In this document: piece by piece, positions 30,515 to 42,199 of the stretch
Layout of the letters: each line of letters opens with the position of its first letter
Position numbering within the stretch: the first letter of the stretch is position 1
Assembly: GCA_039621445.1 (NCBI GenBank)
Contig: CP154954.1
Span: 72,485,082 to 72,549,081, forward strand
Direction: 5' to 3'
Length of the DNA: 64,000 bases
Source: Euglena gracilis
Taxonomy: Eukaryota; Euglenida; Euglenophyceae; Euglenales
The notes under the pieces: generated by a model
Told to the model about the DNA's origin: nothing
The model's database searches: none
Seen by the model: the letters and a program-made list of their open reading frames with translations, nothing else
Program-made: the position numbers and the translations under genes

Positions 30515-31510
30515 AGGCCGGGCCGCCGGGCCGTCGGCCGGGCCGGGCAGGGCCGCTGGGCCGCCAGCCGGGCCGGGCAGAGGATGTGGCTCACCACGCT
30601 TTTGGGGGGGGGGGTGAGCGAAGCGTAGCGAAGCTAGCGCCGACTTGCCGGGCCGGGGCCGCCGGGCCGGGCCGTGCCGGGCCGGGTCAGGCCGCCGGGA
30701 CGCCAGCCGGGCCGGGCCGGGCCGGGCCGGGCCAGGCAGCTGGCCGCCGATTAGGGTTAGGGCCGGGCCAGGCCACCCGCCGCGCCGCCGGGCTGCCGGA
30801 CCGCCGGCCGGGCCGGGCCAGGCCGCCGTCGGCCGGGCCAGGCCGGGCCGGGTCGCCGGGCAGCTGGCTGTGCCACCGGGCCGGGTCAGAGTATGTGGCA
30901 CACCACGCTTTTGGGGGGTTGGGGTGAGCTCACTTGCCGGTCCGGGCCGCCGGATGTGCCGCCGGTCCGGGCCGGGCCGCCGGGCCGTGCCGGGCTGGGC
31001 CGGGCCAGGCCAGGCAGCCGGGCCGCCGGTCAGGGTTAAGGCCGGGCCGGGCCGCCGGCCGTGCCGTCGGCCGGGCCGGGCCGGGCCAGGCCTCCGGGAA
31101 GCCGGCTGTGCCGCCGGGCCGCGCCGGGCTGCTAGCCGCCGGCCGGGCCGGGGCGGGTCAGAGGATGTGGCTCACCACGCCTTTGGGGGGGGGGGTGAGC
31201 GAAGCTCACGCGCGTAGCGAAGCTAGCGCCGACTTGCCGCGCCGGCCGGGTCGGGTTGGGCCGGGCCGGGCCGCCTGGCCGCCGGCCGTGCCGGGCCGAC
31301 CCGCTGGGCCGGGCCGGGCCAGGCAACCGGTTAGGGTTAGTGCCGCCGAGCCGTCGGCCGGGCCTGGCCGGGCCAGGCCTCCGGGCAGCCGGCTGTGCCG
31401 CCGGGCCGGGCCGGGCCGCTGGGCCGCCGGCCGGGCCAGGCCGGGTCAGAGGATGTGGCTCACCACGCTTTTGGATGGGGGGGTGAGCGAAGCTCCCGCG
31501 CGTAGGGAAG
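30515..31510. repeat. GC-rich satellite, four units of about 270-300 bp
   Basis: GGATGTGGCTCACCACGC with a following CTTTTGGGGGG and GGTGAGCGAAGC recurs at about 30592, 30891, 31163 and 31452. The units between consist almost only of GGGCCGGGCCGCCGG words and include TTAGGGTTAG at 30752-30761 and 31321-31330. The frames that stay open through it are Gly/Ala/Pro/Arg artefacts. Confidence 0.85.
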
Positions 31511-32436
31511 CTACCTCCAAAATTTTCATATCCCCCCCCCTTTTGCCATGAAATTCTTTCCTAGGGGGTGGGGGCGGGGGGGGCGGGGGGGGGGGACGCG
31601 GGGGGGACGCGGGGGGAACACCCCCCTACCCTCACCCCCCCCCCCCATTTGGCTAATGGCCAGGCTCCTTCAGACCCCCAATTTGCCAACTAGGGGGGGG
31701 GGGGGCAATTAGGGGGGGGGGGGTCGAGGGCCCCCTACCCCTTTCCCCCAAAATTTTTCGATCACAAATGAATTTGTCGTTTTTTTGAGCACGAGCCATG
31801 GCTCTTATCCGGCCAATTTAAAAATTTTTGAAACGGATATTTTTGGAGGTTTTCAAAGCCCTTTTTGCGACATTTTTGGACGAGATTGACCGGTCTTGTC
31901 CCGAAGGCCAATTAGCCAATTAGGGGGGGGGGGCAAATAGGGGGGGGTGAGGGTACTTGCGCAATATCCCCTTTTGCCAATTGACATATTTTTGGTCAAA
32001 TTCATACACCAAGAAGCGCCATTGCTTGGGTCGAAAAATTTTTCACCTCAAATCTTGGCATTTCTTTCCATTTTTGACCATGTCAAGGCAAATTTTCGAT
32101 GGTTTCAACCAGAAAATTGATGAAAAGCGACCAAAATTGCCACCTACATCAAAAAGCAGGCTGAAATGATGAATGAAAAGAAGAAGTGATGAAGTGATGA
32201 AGGTTGCTGCATTGTATGACAATTGAAGGCTCGATTCTTGGGTCACGGGGGGTTCACGGGGGGGGGGGTGAGGGGGGTCGAGCAAAGTGAGTGCATTCCG
32301 GGGTGCAAGGGGTGGGTCAGAAGGGGGGTGGGTCACGGGGGGTCGGGGGGCCGTCGTGCGATCCGGTGGTGGTCCGATCGGTCGTGTTACCATGGTCGGG
32401 CCGCCTGGTGGTCCGGCCGACCACCATTTTTTTGCC
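31511..32436. other. Poly-G/poly-C rich DNA, no gene
   Basis: Long G and C runs at 31560-31760 and 31923-31950, AT-rich DNA to 32250, then GGTCACGGGGGG words at 32232-32345. No coding signal is seen. Confidence 0.45.
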
Positions 32437-32810
32437 CCCCCTTACTGTTCCCATTGGGGGGACGGGAACAGTACAGTGTCATAGCACTTTTTGTAAAGGA
32501 TTCTTGGAACACAAGGTTAAAAAGGGGATTTTTTTTGGTCGGTTTTAGGTGCTTTCCATCCCACCAAAATCCAACCTAATGCCAAAATGGATGTTGTGGA
32601 GGTGCAATTTTCAAGCATGTAAAAAAAGAGCTTCATTTTGGCATTTTTGGTCGCCTTTTGGGTCTAACTTGGTTGGTTGGTTCATGGCCCATGGGAACAG
32701 TAGGGGGGGGAGCTTGTCCCCCCCCCTTACTGTTCCCCCCCCTTACTGTTCCCATGGACCCAAAAGGGGGCCACGGGACGGGAACAGTAAGGGGGGGGGG
32801 ACATGGTAAG
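32437..32810. mobile_element. Palindromic GGGAACAGTAAG repeat, copy 2
   Basis: The block 32685-32808 parallels 3263-3388, with CATGGCCCATGGGAACAGTA, ACTGTTCCCATGGACCC and GGGACGGGAACAGTAAGGGG. A shorter relative is at 32437-32475. The intervening 32480-32680 parallels 2720-2860. Confidence 0.6.
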
Positions 32811-32819
32811 TAAAAAAGT

Positions 32820-33755
32820 AAAAAAGTTCTCTTGCTGGTCAGCTTCCCACCAGGTGGCCTTGTTCACTGACTGCTCGAAGATCTCAGTGGCAGCGTCCAT
32901 CTGAGACACGCCGTAATCTCTTGAAGCAACACGTTCTCAGCACATTTCTGAAAGGGCAACGAGTTAAAAAAAAATGCACCAGTTTTTTGGAAAAGAGACA
33001 CAACCATCGGTCCCCCCGTAAACGCTGGGCAGGCTTAAAGGGATTGGACTTTGCCAAGAAACGGGAGATGTCAGCGTGATCCACCCCCCGGGAGTGTGCA
33101 TACCCAGATGCCTTTGTACTCTGGTCGGCTGTGAGATTGGCACCGTTGTACGAGGGATGAAATAGGTATGCGCAGAGGAACGTCTCGTTCCCCATCAGTG
33201 AAAGTCATCGAGCGGTCCATTTTGGTGATGGGCTATCACCAAAGTGGACCGCTCGATGATTTTCTTGTGCGCTGCCTTGAACGATTTCGGAAATTGTGCA
33301 AGGATCTCGATCCAGCTCGCCACAGCATCTGCTGGGTGCAGGGCTCACACGAACAGGGGGGGTCAGGGATTGTCAAATGCGCATATTGATCCTCGAAAAA
33401 TACGCGAGGTCACCAAATCGGGAGGACCATTACCGAAGAAACCGAAGGAAGGCTGCACACAGCAAGTTTGCATACGAGCCCTGACCACTGTATAGTAGTC
33501 ACCCCGTGCATACATCATTTTTTTTTGCGATGGGGCTCAACATTGTATGTAGGTCTTCGGTTGCTCTTCCGTGTTGCACATTTTCCAGGTCTCGACGGAC
33601 AACCTCACCTGGTTTGAGGTGTGCCGCATCAATCTTGACCAGGTTGCCCCAATGGGCGTTGTAATACTCCAATGGCTTGAAAACCGTGCACCCACCGCGT
33701 GTCGTTCGGCAAAAGGAGGAGCATTTAGACGAAAATCGGGCAAACTATAGCACAC
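32820..33755 (-). pseudogene. hAT transposase, second copy (C-terminal half)
   Basis: On the minus strand the order is the same as at 16930-17775: R-L-N-A-P-P-F-A-E-R near 33720, H-W-G and a K-P-G-E-V-V-R-R-like block near 33600-33670, then F-L-C-A-Y-L-F-H-P-S-Y-N-G-A near 33170-33130, N-P-F-K-P-A near 33045, and I-F-E-Q-S-V-N-K-A-T-W-W-E-A near 32885-32845. The last block is the hAT dimerisation region. Several frameshifts separate the pieces. Across the point where the first copy carries the 1.9-kb element (33655-33690), this copy is continuous and serves as an empty-site reference. It is inactive. Confidence 0.6.
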
Positions 33756-34095
33756 CTGAGCAGGCTTGTGCTTACCGACCGGGGGGGGGGGTCCGGGGGG
33801 ACCCAGAAAATTTTAATTGTTGAAAATGGCCTTTTCCAGGAAAAAATCTGCATGGGTGCTTACGCCGACGTTTTCCCCACACAACCACATTTGCAGGGCT
33901 GCCATTTCAAAAACAGTCATTCCGCCTGGATCCTTTCACTCACATTTTAGCGCGCACTGCGATGGTTGTACACAAACTAACGCAAGGTGACCTTCTGTGG
34001 CCGGTTCGAGGCCGGCCAACGACCCCAGCGACCACCTGGCGGTAATTGGGGAACAGCCCAGGGTCGAGACCAGAGATGGCCCTGCAGGCGGCACT
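33756..34095. other. No gene recognised
   Basis: A G-run at 33781-33790 is followed by DNA resembling the outer part of the hAT copies (33895-33985 against 19740-19835). No other coding signal is seen. Confidence 0.35.
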
Positions 34096-34102
34096 CCTAA
34101 TC

Positions 34103-34178
34103 ATCGCCACCAGTACACGAGTGGATCTGGCGCTCGGTTGTGGGCCCAGAGAACCCGGTTCGAGTCCCACCAGGTACC
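34103..34178 (+). other. Degenerate tRNA-like sequence with B box
   Basis: GGTTCGAGTCC at about 34159-34169 is a perfect pol III B box. Upstream, CTCGG-TTGTGGG-CC resembles an anticodon arm with anticodon GTG (His). The T stem and acceptor stem do not pair well, so it is at best a decayed tRNA or a SINE-type tRNA-derived sequence. Confidence 0.35.
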
Positions 34179-34245
34179 CCAACAGGAGCAAAAAGAAAGG
34201 CCTGTCCGGAGAGAAAAAAACACGATCCTACATCCTAGGCACATT

Positions 34246-34430
34246 CTTTTTTGGGTGGGGGTGAACCCCTCTCCCATCTTGGCGGGTGGGGGAGTGGTAG
34301 AAGGGATGTCCGTCCCCTCCCCCGCCAGGCCTTCTCGTATTTCCTGGCGCAATTTTTGGATTACATTTTCCTTCGTTTCCTTCCGTAGCAGAAGGTATTT
34401 TTCCCTTGCGTTGCCATGGTGGGTATGGTA
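34246..34430. repeat. 180-bp dispersed repeat, copy 1
   Basis: It shares TTCTTTTTTGGGTGGGGGT, GTGGTAGAAGGGATGTCCGT, GCCAGGCCTTCTCGTATTTC and TTCCTTCCGTAGCAGAAGG, in order, with 63330-63510. Confidence 0.75.
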
Positions 34431-35430
34431 AAAGGTTCAACGTCGGCCGTAAGCACCCCTCACCATGGGGGTGGTAAGCCTCAACACCTCAAAGCCGCAA
34501 CGTCCTCACTTGCCAGAAGCCCAAACACATTTCCGGCTTTGACTCGTTCCGGAGGGCTGCCAACCCTTCCACGGTTGCTTCCATTGCCTGCATGTGGAAC
34601 AGTTTTGTTGTTCAACTCGGAGTAGTCCCTGACAAGCCTCTTGGTCTTAGATACTTTGTCCTCTTCCCTTTCATTTCCACGAGGAAGGAGCGGGAGTAGA
34701 ACTTTGGGAACTCTTCCATCACCCGGTCTTCACAAGGTGGCATTGGGAAGCACTCGGACAGTTGAGCCTTGGAGCCCCACTCCTCTGGACAGTATCATCA
34801 CCCACTCCAGCACTTGCATCTTGTCCACTCTCTGCATCCACTGCATCTTGTCCAGCATCTACTGCATCTAGTCTAATCTGCATCAACTGCATCTTCTCCA
34901 ATGTCTCAATGTCCAATGATCCACCCCGAAGGGGGGAGAACGTCGGTTCTGTCCTGAACTCGGCGTCCGGGACGCCGGGTTCAGGACAGAACCGGCGTCC
35001 CCCCCCTTTTGATATAAAGTGGACGTAGCAGCTTTGTGCTTGGCAATAGAGCTTTCCAGCTGCTGTTGGACGAATGCAAAAGAGGCGGGGTGGTGAACAG
35101 GGAAACCCAATGCAGGTACCTACTAGAGGGATGGGGGCAAGGGAGCACTTAGAAATACATGTATTTGCCTTCCCCTTTAGGTTTTCTAACCACACTGCCC
35201 TTTTGGGGACACTGACACTTTTACCAAGAAACCGAGGGCCGGTGGTCAGGAAAAGACTGCACAGGGTAGTTTGGGCCCTTTGCGGGATTTTCAAAAAACT
35301 TTGGACCACAAAATTTGCGTCATCGAAAATTTGGATGACTGGTTTGTGGCCTTCGCAAAATTTATGTTGGATATGGAGTACCTTTTAATAGTCCGCAGCA
35401 ACTTCTACTCCCGAACCCAAACCAGAAGTT
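34431..35430. other. No gene recognised; CAGGACAGAACC hairpin
   Basis: A strong hairpin lies at 34945-35000 (GTTCTGTCCTGAACTCGGCG and complement), with a related one at 35815-35905. Tandem CTGCATC words occur at 34815-34900. Short frames show no motif. Confidence 0.4.
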
Positions 35431-35514
35431 GTGTGCGGTGGTAGCCTGGGAGCGCCAGCTGAAAAATTTGCCACGGCGGGGACGCTTCCCCTCGGGAGGC
35501 ACCATTTTGGTTGT

Positions 35515-35745
35515 CCGCTAAGGTGGGTGGCGTGCCTGGGGAGGGGGCAAAGCCACCTACTCGACTTTCAAGGGGTCAGCGGAGTGGGCTTCAAAGAAGG
35601 TGACTTTCAAGGACCTGGCGTGTCGTCCCTTCGTTACAAAATTGGCAAATGCTATGGGCGCACCACGCTGCTAAGGCGGTGGGCATTGTGCCCCGCACTG
35701 TGGATCGCTACCATCGTGCGGGCGCGATGACCTCCGTCGTCCCTC
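35515..35745 (+). pseudogene. HTH-containing transposon protein fragment
   Basis: Reading from about 35560 gives E-W-A-S-K-K-V-T-F-K-D-L-A-C-R-P-F. After a one-base shift near 35660 it continues A-A-K-A-V-G-I-V-P-R-T-V-D-R-Y, a good helix-turn-helix pattern of the kind used by transposases to bind DNA. The whole readable piece is about 60 residues. No catalytic part is seen. It is probably a decayed element protein; a host DNA-binding protein cannot be excluded. Confidence 0.35.
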
Positions 35746-36569
35746 ATCAGACAAGGCAATTTTCATTTCTGGGGTCACATTGGCATACTTTTCTGGCCAA
35801 AATACATTCCCAACTGGACGCTGGGTTTTGGACAGAACCAGCGTTCCCAAAACCAGTAGGGGGGACCCCAATTCTGTCCCGAACCCGGCGTCCCAAACAC
35901 CGGTTTAGGCATTTGTGCGCGACCCGTAGACACAAGTGCAAGTTCAGCAGGTGCATGTTCAGCTCCCTCCTGCACAGTGCCCACTGCATTCCGTTTGGGA
36001 TCTTCTCTCCCGGGCCGACAACTGCTTGCGCATCACCTTCCAACAAATCTTGGACTGCTCCGTCTCTGGCACTCCGACACTCCAACACTCCGACACCCTG
36101 ACACTGATGGGGTTTGTGGTTGGGGTATTTTGGGTGTTTGACTGACCGGGGATGTGATAAAATTAGAACATTTGTAACAAACCACATTCATTTGCAATCC
36201 TGAAAACAAATACAACACGGGACAAAATTCCGCACATCAAATCAGGAATTGGTTCCAAATTAGTCACCACCAACCCAAAAATTTGGGTCATTTGCCGTTG
36301 TTGGAGTCAAAATAGACTTTCTCCAAAATTTGGAATCTCCTGCCTGAAATTTTTTTATCCCCAACAAGGCTGCATAGTGATAGAGGTCAATGTCCTCTAC
36401 CCCTATGTCAACCACCTCTACCTCTACCTCTGTGTCACCCCCAAGGAGCGTCACAAGCAAAAAGGGTCATTTCGAGGGGGACACGGTTTTCACAGATAAC
36501 GTGACCCCCTCTGTTTATAGGGCCCAAACTCCCCTTTGCAGTCTTTTCCTTGCCGCCATGGCCAAAAAG
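35746..36569. other. Hairpin debris and AGAGGT words, no gene
   Basis: A GGACAGAACCAGCGTTCC / GACGCC hairpin half lies at 35830-35905. CACCTCTACCTCTACCTC at 36412-36430 is related to the MITE at 16410-16847. Confidence 0.4.
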
Positions 36570-37230
36570 GCAGAGTAGGGTTGGACAAATGGTGTTCGTT
36601 CGACCTTGTGAACTAATAATAAATAATAATAATTTTGATTAATCTCCCCTATCAGAACGAATCGTCGACTATTTTTTCCGGGAGTTTTCTCTGCTTTCTT
36701 GCATCTTGGCTGCCGAGAAGAGGAGCCCCACTGATCCAAAGTGCGCAATTCTCAACGTGACCCCCTCTATTTGGCCGCCTTTCCCCCCTTCTGGCCAAAT
36801 AGGGGGAGGACAATTGGGGGGCCCCTACTACCCCCCCCCCCCCCGGGCTTTTGAGATGCCGTTCCATGGAAATTTCTTGGAAAAGCAATCCCCCCCAAGG
36901 ATGACAAGCTGTTTTTAAACAAACTGTTTACCAAAGGGTTTTCTTTGGCAAAAAAAAACAGGGGTTTCGACCAAAAGCCAGAAAAACACGTTCATAATCG
37001 CGAAGCCCCGAAAAACCCTCGTCATAAGGCATTTTCCTTTGAAATGAGTACCCCCCCATTGGCCGCCAATTATGTTGCCCATTTTTTGTTTTTTTTTCAA
37101 AACAAAAAAGAACGAAACAATGTGTTCTTTTAAAAAAAAACACCAAAAGTATAAAAAAAGCAAAGGAAATTTCATTGAAAAAACATGGTATGAAACACCC
37201 AAACCATACTTTGAATCCTACAAAGTTCAA
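36570..37230. repeat. Dispersed repeat (empty-site copy) plus inverted AT-rich copy
   Basis: 36570-36760 matches 1330-1447 joined to 1854-1930 without the 406-bp insertion. 37076-37216 is the inverse of about 1710-1850, including CATACTTTGAATCCTA against TAGGATTTCAAAGTATG. Confidence 0.6.
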
Positions 37231-38199
37231 AAGCTGCCAAAAAAAAGGTCAAACACATCCAAATTGAAAAGTCAATTTATGACCTTTTGGAAGGATTTTT
37301 TTTGTTTGAAATGGCCCAGAAGTTGCCAATTTTTTCGTGCAAAACCTTGTGGGTGTTTTTTTTTCAAAACATTGTCAAATTTTAAAAGCGGAAAAAAAAC
37401 AGCGTCAAAAAAATAAGATGCCAACTATGGCAGGATTTTCAAGAACTTTGGACACCAAAAATTGTGCCATCCTTACGGCCTCTGCAAAGTTCACATTCAA
37501 TGTGGAGTGTTGGCTTCATCAGGCGTTCAAGAATGATCAATTAACCGTCAAGACAGGGACGCGATTAACTGGATTAACTGTGTCTCCACAAAATTAGGAA
37601 TTTGCACCAAGTTAGGAATCAACCTCCAAAAATGTAAAAAAACTCCCGTGTTGCATCTATTTTTAGGACCAAAAATGTTGCCAAGTTCTAATTATCACCT
37701 AAAACAGGTTGCAAATGAATATGGTTTGTTACAAATGTTCTAATTTAACCCCCTCCCCGGTCTGTCAAAGACCCAAAATACCCCAGCACCAAGAAGAGTA
37801 TGGAAGGCAGGCAATTAACCAGAAACTTGGCAAGCGATTCACCAAACATCGATTAGACATCCCTCCGGCAGGGTTCAATCACCTCCGTTTGACCCCCAAC
37901 TCCCCACTAGGCTCGAGTTGTTTGCCCTCGAAGGGGGCCAAACTATGTAGGATTGGCCCCCCCTTCTTACTCTGCCAGTTCGCCGGGGTGATATTTTTGG
38001 TCAAAAAAGCAATTTTTCGAAAACATCTCGAGATAACGTACATTTTTTCCGGAAGTGTCGGTCTGGCGAAATGTACCCCCGGAGGCCCTCTATCACCCCC
38101 CATTCGCCATTTTGGCCGCCGACACGCCTGGCCTGTGTTCCGGCGCGTTTTTGCGACCCAAAACGGCCATTTTGGGGTGTTTTGCATTTTTTGCTCTCC
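37231..38199. other. No gene recognised
   Basis: AT-rich DNA. 37590-37700 is a diverged relative of the 242-bp tandem unit at 15233. Confidence 0.4.
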
Positions 38200-38800
38200 G
38201 GATTTTTCTTTTATTTTGCTTCATCGTCGAGATATTTTGGAAAAATTGATTCTTTGACCAAAAAAACCGGCCCCCAAAGCTCTTGGAATGCCCTATCCCA
38301 CCATGAACCATTATTTACTTTTCCCCCAACTCTTCGTGCAGCCCAAGTTTAGGCCTTTTTTCGGCCCATTTGGGGGGGGGGAAGCATTTTTGGGCTGTTT
38401 TTGGGGCCAAAAAAAAATCGATGTTTTCAAAATATCTCAAAAATGAAGCAAAATCCAAGGAAATGTCCATAGACCTAAATTGAAGCCCTTACAATGCCCT
38501 ATCTGGCAGTATTTTGATTTCCCCGTAACTCCCCGCCTAGCCCGAAATATGGCCAATTTACAGTCCATAACAGCACGGCAGGCTTGCGGCTTGGCCATTG
38601 TTGGCGTCAAAAATTGATTTTTCTAAAATTTCTCAAAATGGTGGGGAGTCAAAGGGAATGTCCGGAGACTGAAATTGAAGCCCCTAAAAATGCCCTATCC
38701 AACAGCATTTTGATCTCCCCGCACCTCCCCGCCTAGCCCGAGTTATGGCCATTTTTCGGCGCTGGACAACTTTTCATTGTCGACAATTGTCTCGTCCTTC
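38200..38800. repeat. Satellite of about 180-200 bp, locus 1
   Basis: About three diverged units carry, in order, AAAATATCTC, GGAAATGTCC, TTGAAGCCC, AATGCCCTATC, TTTTGAT(C/T)TCCCCG and CGCCTAGCCCGA. The same units recur at 43720-44275. Confidence 0.75.
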
Positions 38801-39950
38801 CCTTCAGAATTGAGGGGCCAATGAAACCACATGATTTTCCACAAAAAACATTTTTTTTTGCACTAAAAGTGTTTTTTTCAAACACAACAAAACCAGCTAT
38901 GAAACTATATGACAGTCAAGGGTCACTTAACTTGAGGAAGAACGTGAGACAACCATGGGTTACTATGTGGTCACCCTTCATGTGTCTCATGGGTCCCATA
39001 TGCTTTTGAAAGGAAAATTCGAAACCTCCCAAAAGCTGTTGCGTCCAATTGACCCATTGCCCTCTCATTGTAGCAATCCTTTTGCACATTCTTCAGTTTT
39101 TTGTCCATTTTTTATGGCCCCAGTGAGCCCTTCTTGGCATGTCTTCTTCGAGCTAGGAGCCCTCTTCACTTGCCTCTCTGGAAGCCATGCATCTTTGCTC
39201 TTAGCCTCTGCCAGTATCCGTTTGCGCCTTCCAATCAGGATTTTGCTCCAGATGTGGTGTGTACTGTTGATTGCATGTTGAAATCAGATGGCCGAACGTC
39301 AGGTTTTCAACTGGTTGATAATCCCGCTTTTGGCCAAAAATCCGGAAATGGCCACTTTGGTGGATAATCCCCCAAGGTTTTTGTCCAACCAAAGGCACAA
39401 CAATTTAGAGCGGGGGATGGTGTTTGGTCTACCAATTTTCAATTCCTTTTGTGTGCAGCTGTTCGGAGAGCCTCAAAGTAAAAAAGTCCCTTGTTTTGCA
39501 TATGTTGTTTGTTACATACGGGTCATAATGCATGGGTAAACACCATAATTATGTCGCGCTTTAATTGGAGTGGCTAGTCGGTCGACCAGTCGGGAGGGCA
39601 ACTGGCTGGTCGATCAATATTCAATCGACTCTCCAGTGTCCACCCCACCCTCAATCCCCCAACCAAAGGTAGGAAAGCCATATGGCAAAATCTTGAGGTG
39701 AAAGAGGAATAAAGGCATGAACTTTCAAATTTAGCATTTTTGGCAAAGTTGATTTTTTGGCACAGTTGGTCATATTTTTTGTTTTCTTTCCATTTGGGGC
39801 TGCCTGGTTGATAATTTCCCCTCATTTGGGCCGTGGGGGGATTATCAGACAAACACAGTATATTTCATCTTTTAGCCAGCGTCTGAGGTCCGCCAAATTC
39901 AGCAGAATGGGTATCACCAACCTTCCGTCAATTGAAGCGCTTCCGGACAC
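38801..39950. other. No clear gene; one minus-strand open segment
   Basis: The minus strand 39255-39075 is open for about 60 codons with a Lys/Glu-rich, normal composition (R-R-K-R-I-L-A-E-A-K-S-K-D-A-W) but without a start codon. It may be an exon of something unrecognised. Repeated GATAATCCC words occur at 39315-39375. The rest is non-coding. Confidence 0.3.
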
Positions 39951-40270
39951 ACATGCCATACCCCCCCCCCCCCCGAGCTATTCCCGTCCCCAGGACCCTT
40001 TGCGCACCAATGGGAATAGCACGGGGGGGGGGACAGCTTGGGGGGCGGGATCTAGTCCCCCCAAGCTATTCCCAACCTCGGACAACTTAACAGGGTCATT
40101 TTAGGCAACTTTATTTCAGGATGTTTGCAAAAAATAGTCAATTTCATGCACATTTGCCATTTCCCCCCCCAAAGAACGCCACCAAAAACGTCGATTTTGA
40201 ACCTTTTTTTGCACCTTCTTCATGGAGAAGTGCCACGACAGTGAGCTATCCCCCCCCGAGGGACGGCATG
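39951..40270. repeat. GAGCTATTCCC fold-back repeats
   Basis: CCCCGAGCTATTCCCGTCCC and GGGAATAGCACGGGG (39970-40032), then CCAAGCTATTCCC, and GAGCTATCCCCCCC with GGCATGGTATG at 40240-40275. These belong to the family of 11611, 15117 and 29927. Confidence 0.55.
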
Positions 40271-40630
40271 GTATGTGAATGTGTTTACATGTTTACCAAA
40301 CAACAAGTTGTCCATGTGTGCGGAGGATTGGCGGCTGCAATGGGTTTCTGATATCATGAAAGACGAAACATTATTCAGAGATTTTCACAAACCATGGCCC
40401 GTGAAATCACATGAAATTTCCAGAAATCACAAGAGTCATATACCCCTCTAATTACCCCCCTAATTGAGAAAATAGCCCAGGGAATTTTTTTGAAATCTCC
40501 TAATTGAATAGCCGGGCCGGCGTGAACTTTTTTGACGGTCCAGAAATGGTCAAAAAAAATGGCAGAAAATGGGGCATTTTTGGACGATTTCGGCAAATTT
40601 AAAAAACCTCAATCAATCCCTTCACTACAG

Positions 40631-40840
40631 CCCAGGGCATCTGAGCACCATCATGCCCTTCTGAGGTTGATGGTGCTGTCCGCACTGCAGTTCAGCGTGC
40701 AGAGCATCTTCTCCCTCCATTTTCTTTCGATGTGCGGGATGGGCTTCGACGTGCCATGGGGTTTCGACATCGGGCTGACGCTGGTGTCCCTGACCCTCGT
40801 GCTTTTATTCGGCACCTCTGCCATCGCTTACGACCGAGGC
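40631..40840 (+). CDS. MHYT-type membrane region, exon 1 seen
   Basis: After a CCCTTCACTACAG acceptor, the frame reads H-H-H-A-L-L-R-L-M-V-L-S-A-L-Q-F, then S-L-H-F-L-S-M-C-G-M and a hydrophobic stretch (L-T-L-V-S-L-T-L-V-L-L-F-G). The S-L-H-F-x-x-M signature followed by a long helix matches one repeat of an MHYT domain, a multi-helix membrane sensor proposed to bind metal through its His and Met residues. It lies on the same strand as the exons at 43.0, 44.8, 47.1 and 47.4 kb, which carry related segments. The exon end near A-I-A-Y-D-R is uncertain. The start of the gene lies upstream and was not found. Confidence 0.5.
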
Positions 40841-40999
40841 TTTCTGCAAACAACTCAAAATGTTTCCACGGGCGAACGTTGTCACTCTCACACGAGATTA
40901 GGGTGCGTCCCCATGATCCCCGTGACCCAGGTTTGAGAGCTCCCCAAAATTTGAAGTCACCCCAGTCTAAAGGAAACTTAGGGAATCAGGCACCGTTCG

Positions 41000-42199
41000 G
41001 CAGTTTGGCAAGGCTTGTGATGACCCCCATATCCCCCCGTGACTCCCATTGACCCCCCCGCTGACATGGCCCATCCCGATTTTTTTTTGAATTGGGTGTC
41101 ATTTGTGTTTGACCCACATCCAAAATTGCTATGATCACCTACTTTGCAGAATCTTTTGAAAATTTTAAATTATCTGAGGACATTTGTTTTTGGAATCATA
41201 TTTCACATGTGAACGTTCACCTATGTACCAATGTGGTGGCTTGAATGTCTTGAATGCGTGAAGGCTTTTCCCCCCCGAAAAAGACTCCCCAGGGGAGTCT
41301 TTTTCGGGGGGATATGCATTTGGATTTTTTATGAAAATTGCGATTGAGAAAATGCTTCCTCCCCATAACCCCCCCCCCCCCAAAGTCAGACCCCCCCCCC
41401 CAAAAAGACCCCCCCCCAAAATAAGACCTCCCCCAAAAATAAGACCCCCCTCGGGGTTTTCGGGAAAAATCCAAAAATGGGTGACTTTTTGACATTTTTT
41501 TGATTTTTGCCCATGTTGGATATGCCAAAATCGGCATTTTTTGAGACTTTTTTTTTGCTCATTGCCACAGATCGCACAGGTCCCATTTTTGGACCTTTCC
41601 GTGGGGAGGTTTTTTTGTCGAATTTTTCAGCAAAAAAAATCAAAAAGGGGACCCCCACAAAATAAGACCCCCCTTGGGATTTTCAGCAACGGACACAAAA
41701 AGTAACCCTGGGGGCTTGTTTTTTTGGGGGGGGGGTTCAAATGACAACCCTCCAAAAGTGAAACCCCTCCCCTCTGGAAAAAGTGCTAAAAGTGGCAGGT
41801 TGGCCGGTTTCAAAAATGAAAATTTTCCTGGAAAGTCAATCCTCCAAAACGTCCAAAAATGAAGTAAAATTTGCAATGCAAACTTAGGGTCCCTTTTTTA
41901 AACCTTCCACAAATTGGCAGTTTTTGGACATTGGGGGCGTCATTCATGGGGGGGGGGTGGTAGGTGAAAAATCAGGATTTTAATTATGATAAAATATGTC
42001 TCTGAAAATGCCAAGTTTTCATGATGAATGAAAAGCTGAGCCTCCCCCTCCCCCCGGGGGCCCGCCGCCCTGGCCCCTCTCCCGGCGTTCCGGCACCTAC
42101 CCAGCATTGTGGCGGAAATTTGCGTTTCAGTTTTCGAAACATTTCTGAAATATTTCTGAAATGAATATTTTTTTCCAGTATTTCGAAAGATGCCCAATG
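41000..42199. repeat. AATAAGACCCCCC repeat units inside the gene
   Basis: AATAAGACCCCCC and CAAAAAGACCCCCC words repeat at 41370-41455 and 41650-41675, and a TTGGGGGGG inverted partner lies at 41722-41737. A perfect hairpin AAAAAGACTCCCCAGGGGAGTCTTTTT is at 41278-41304. This looks like intron sequence filled by fold-back elements. Confidence 0.5.

Noticed and set aside
30358-31551. Gly/Ala/Pro/Arg-rich frames of about 190-205 codons
   Set aside because: They are products of the GGGCCGGGCC satellite; the same DNA is open on the other strand too.
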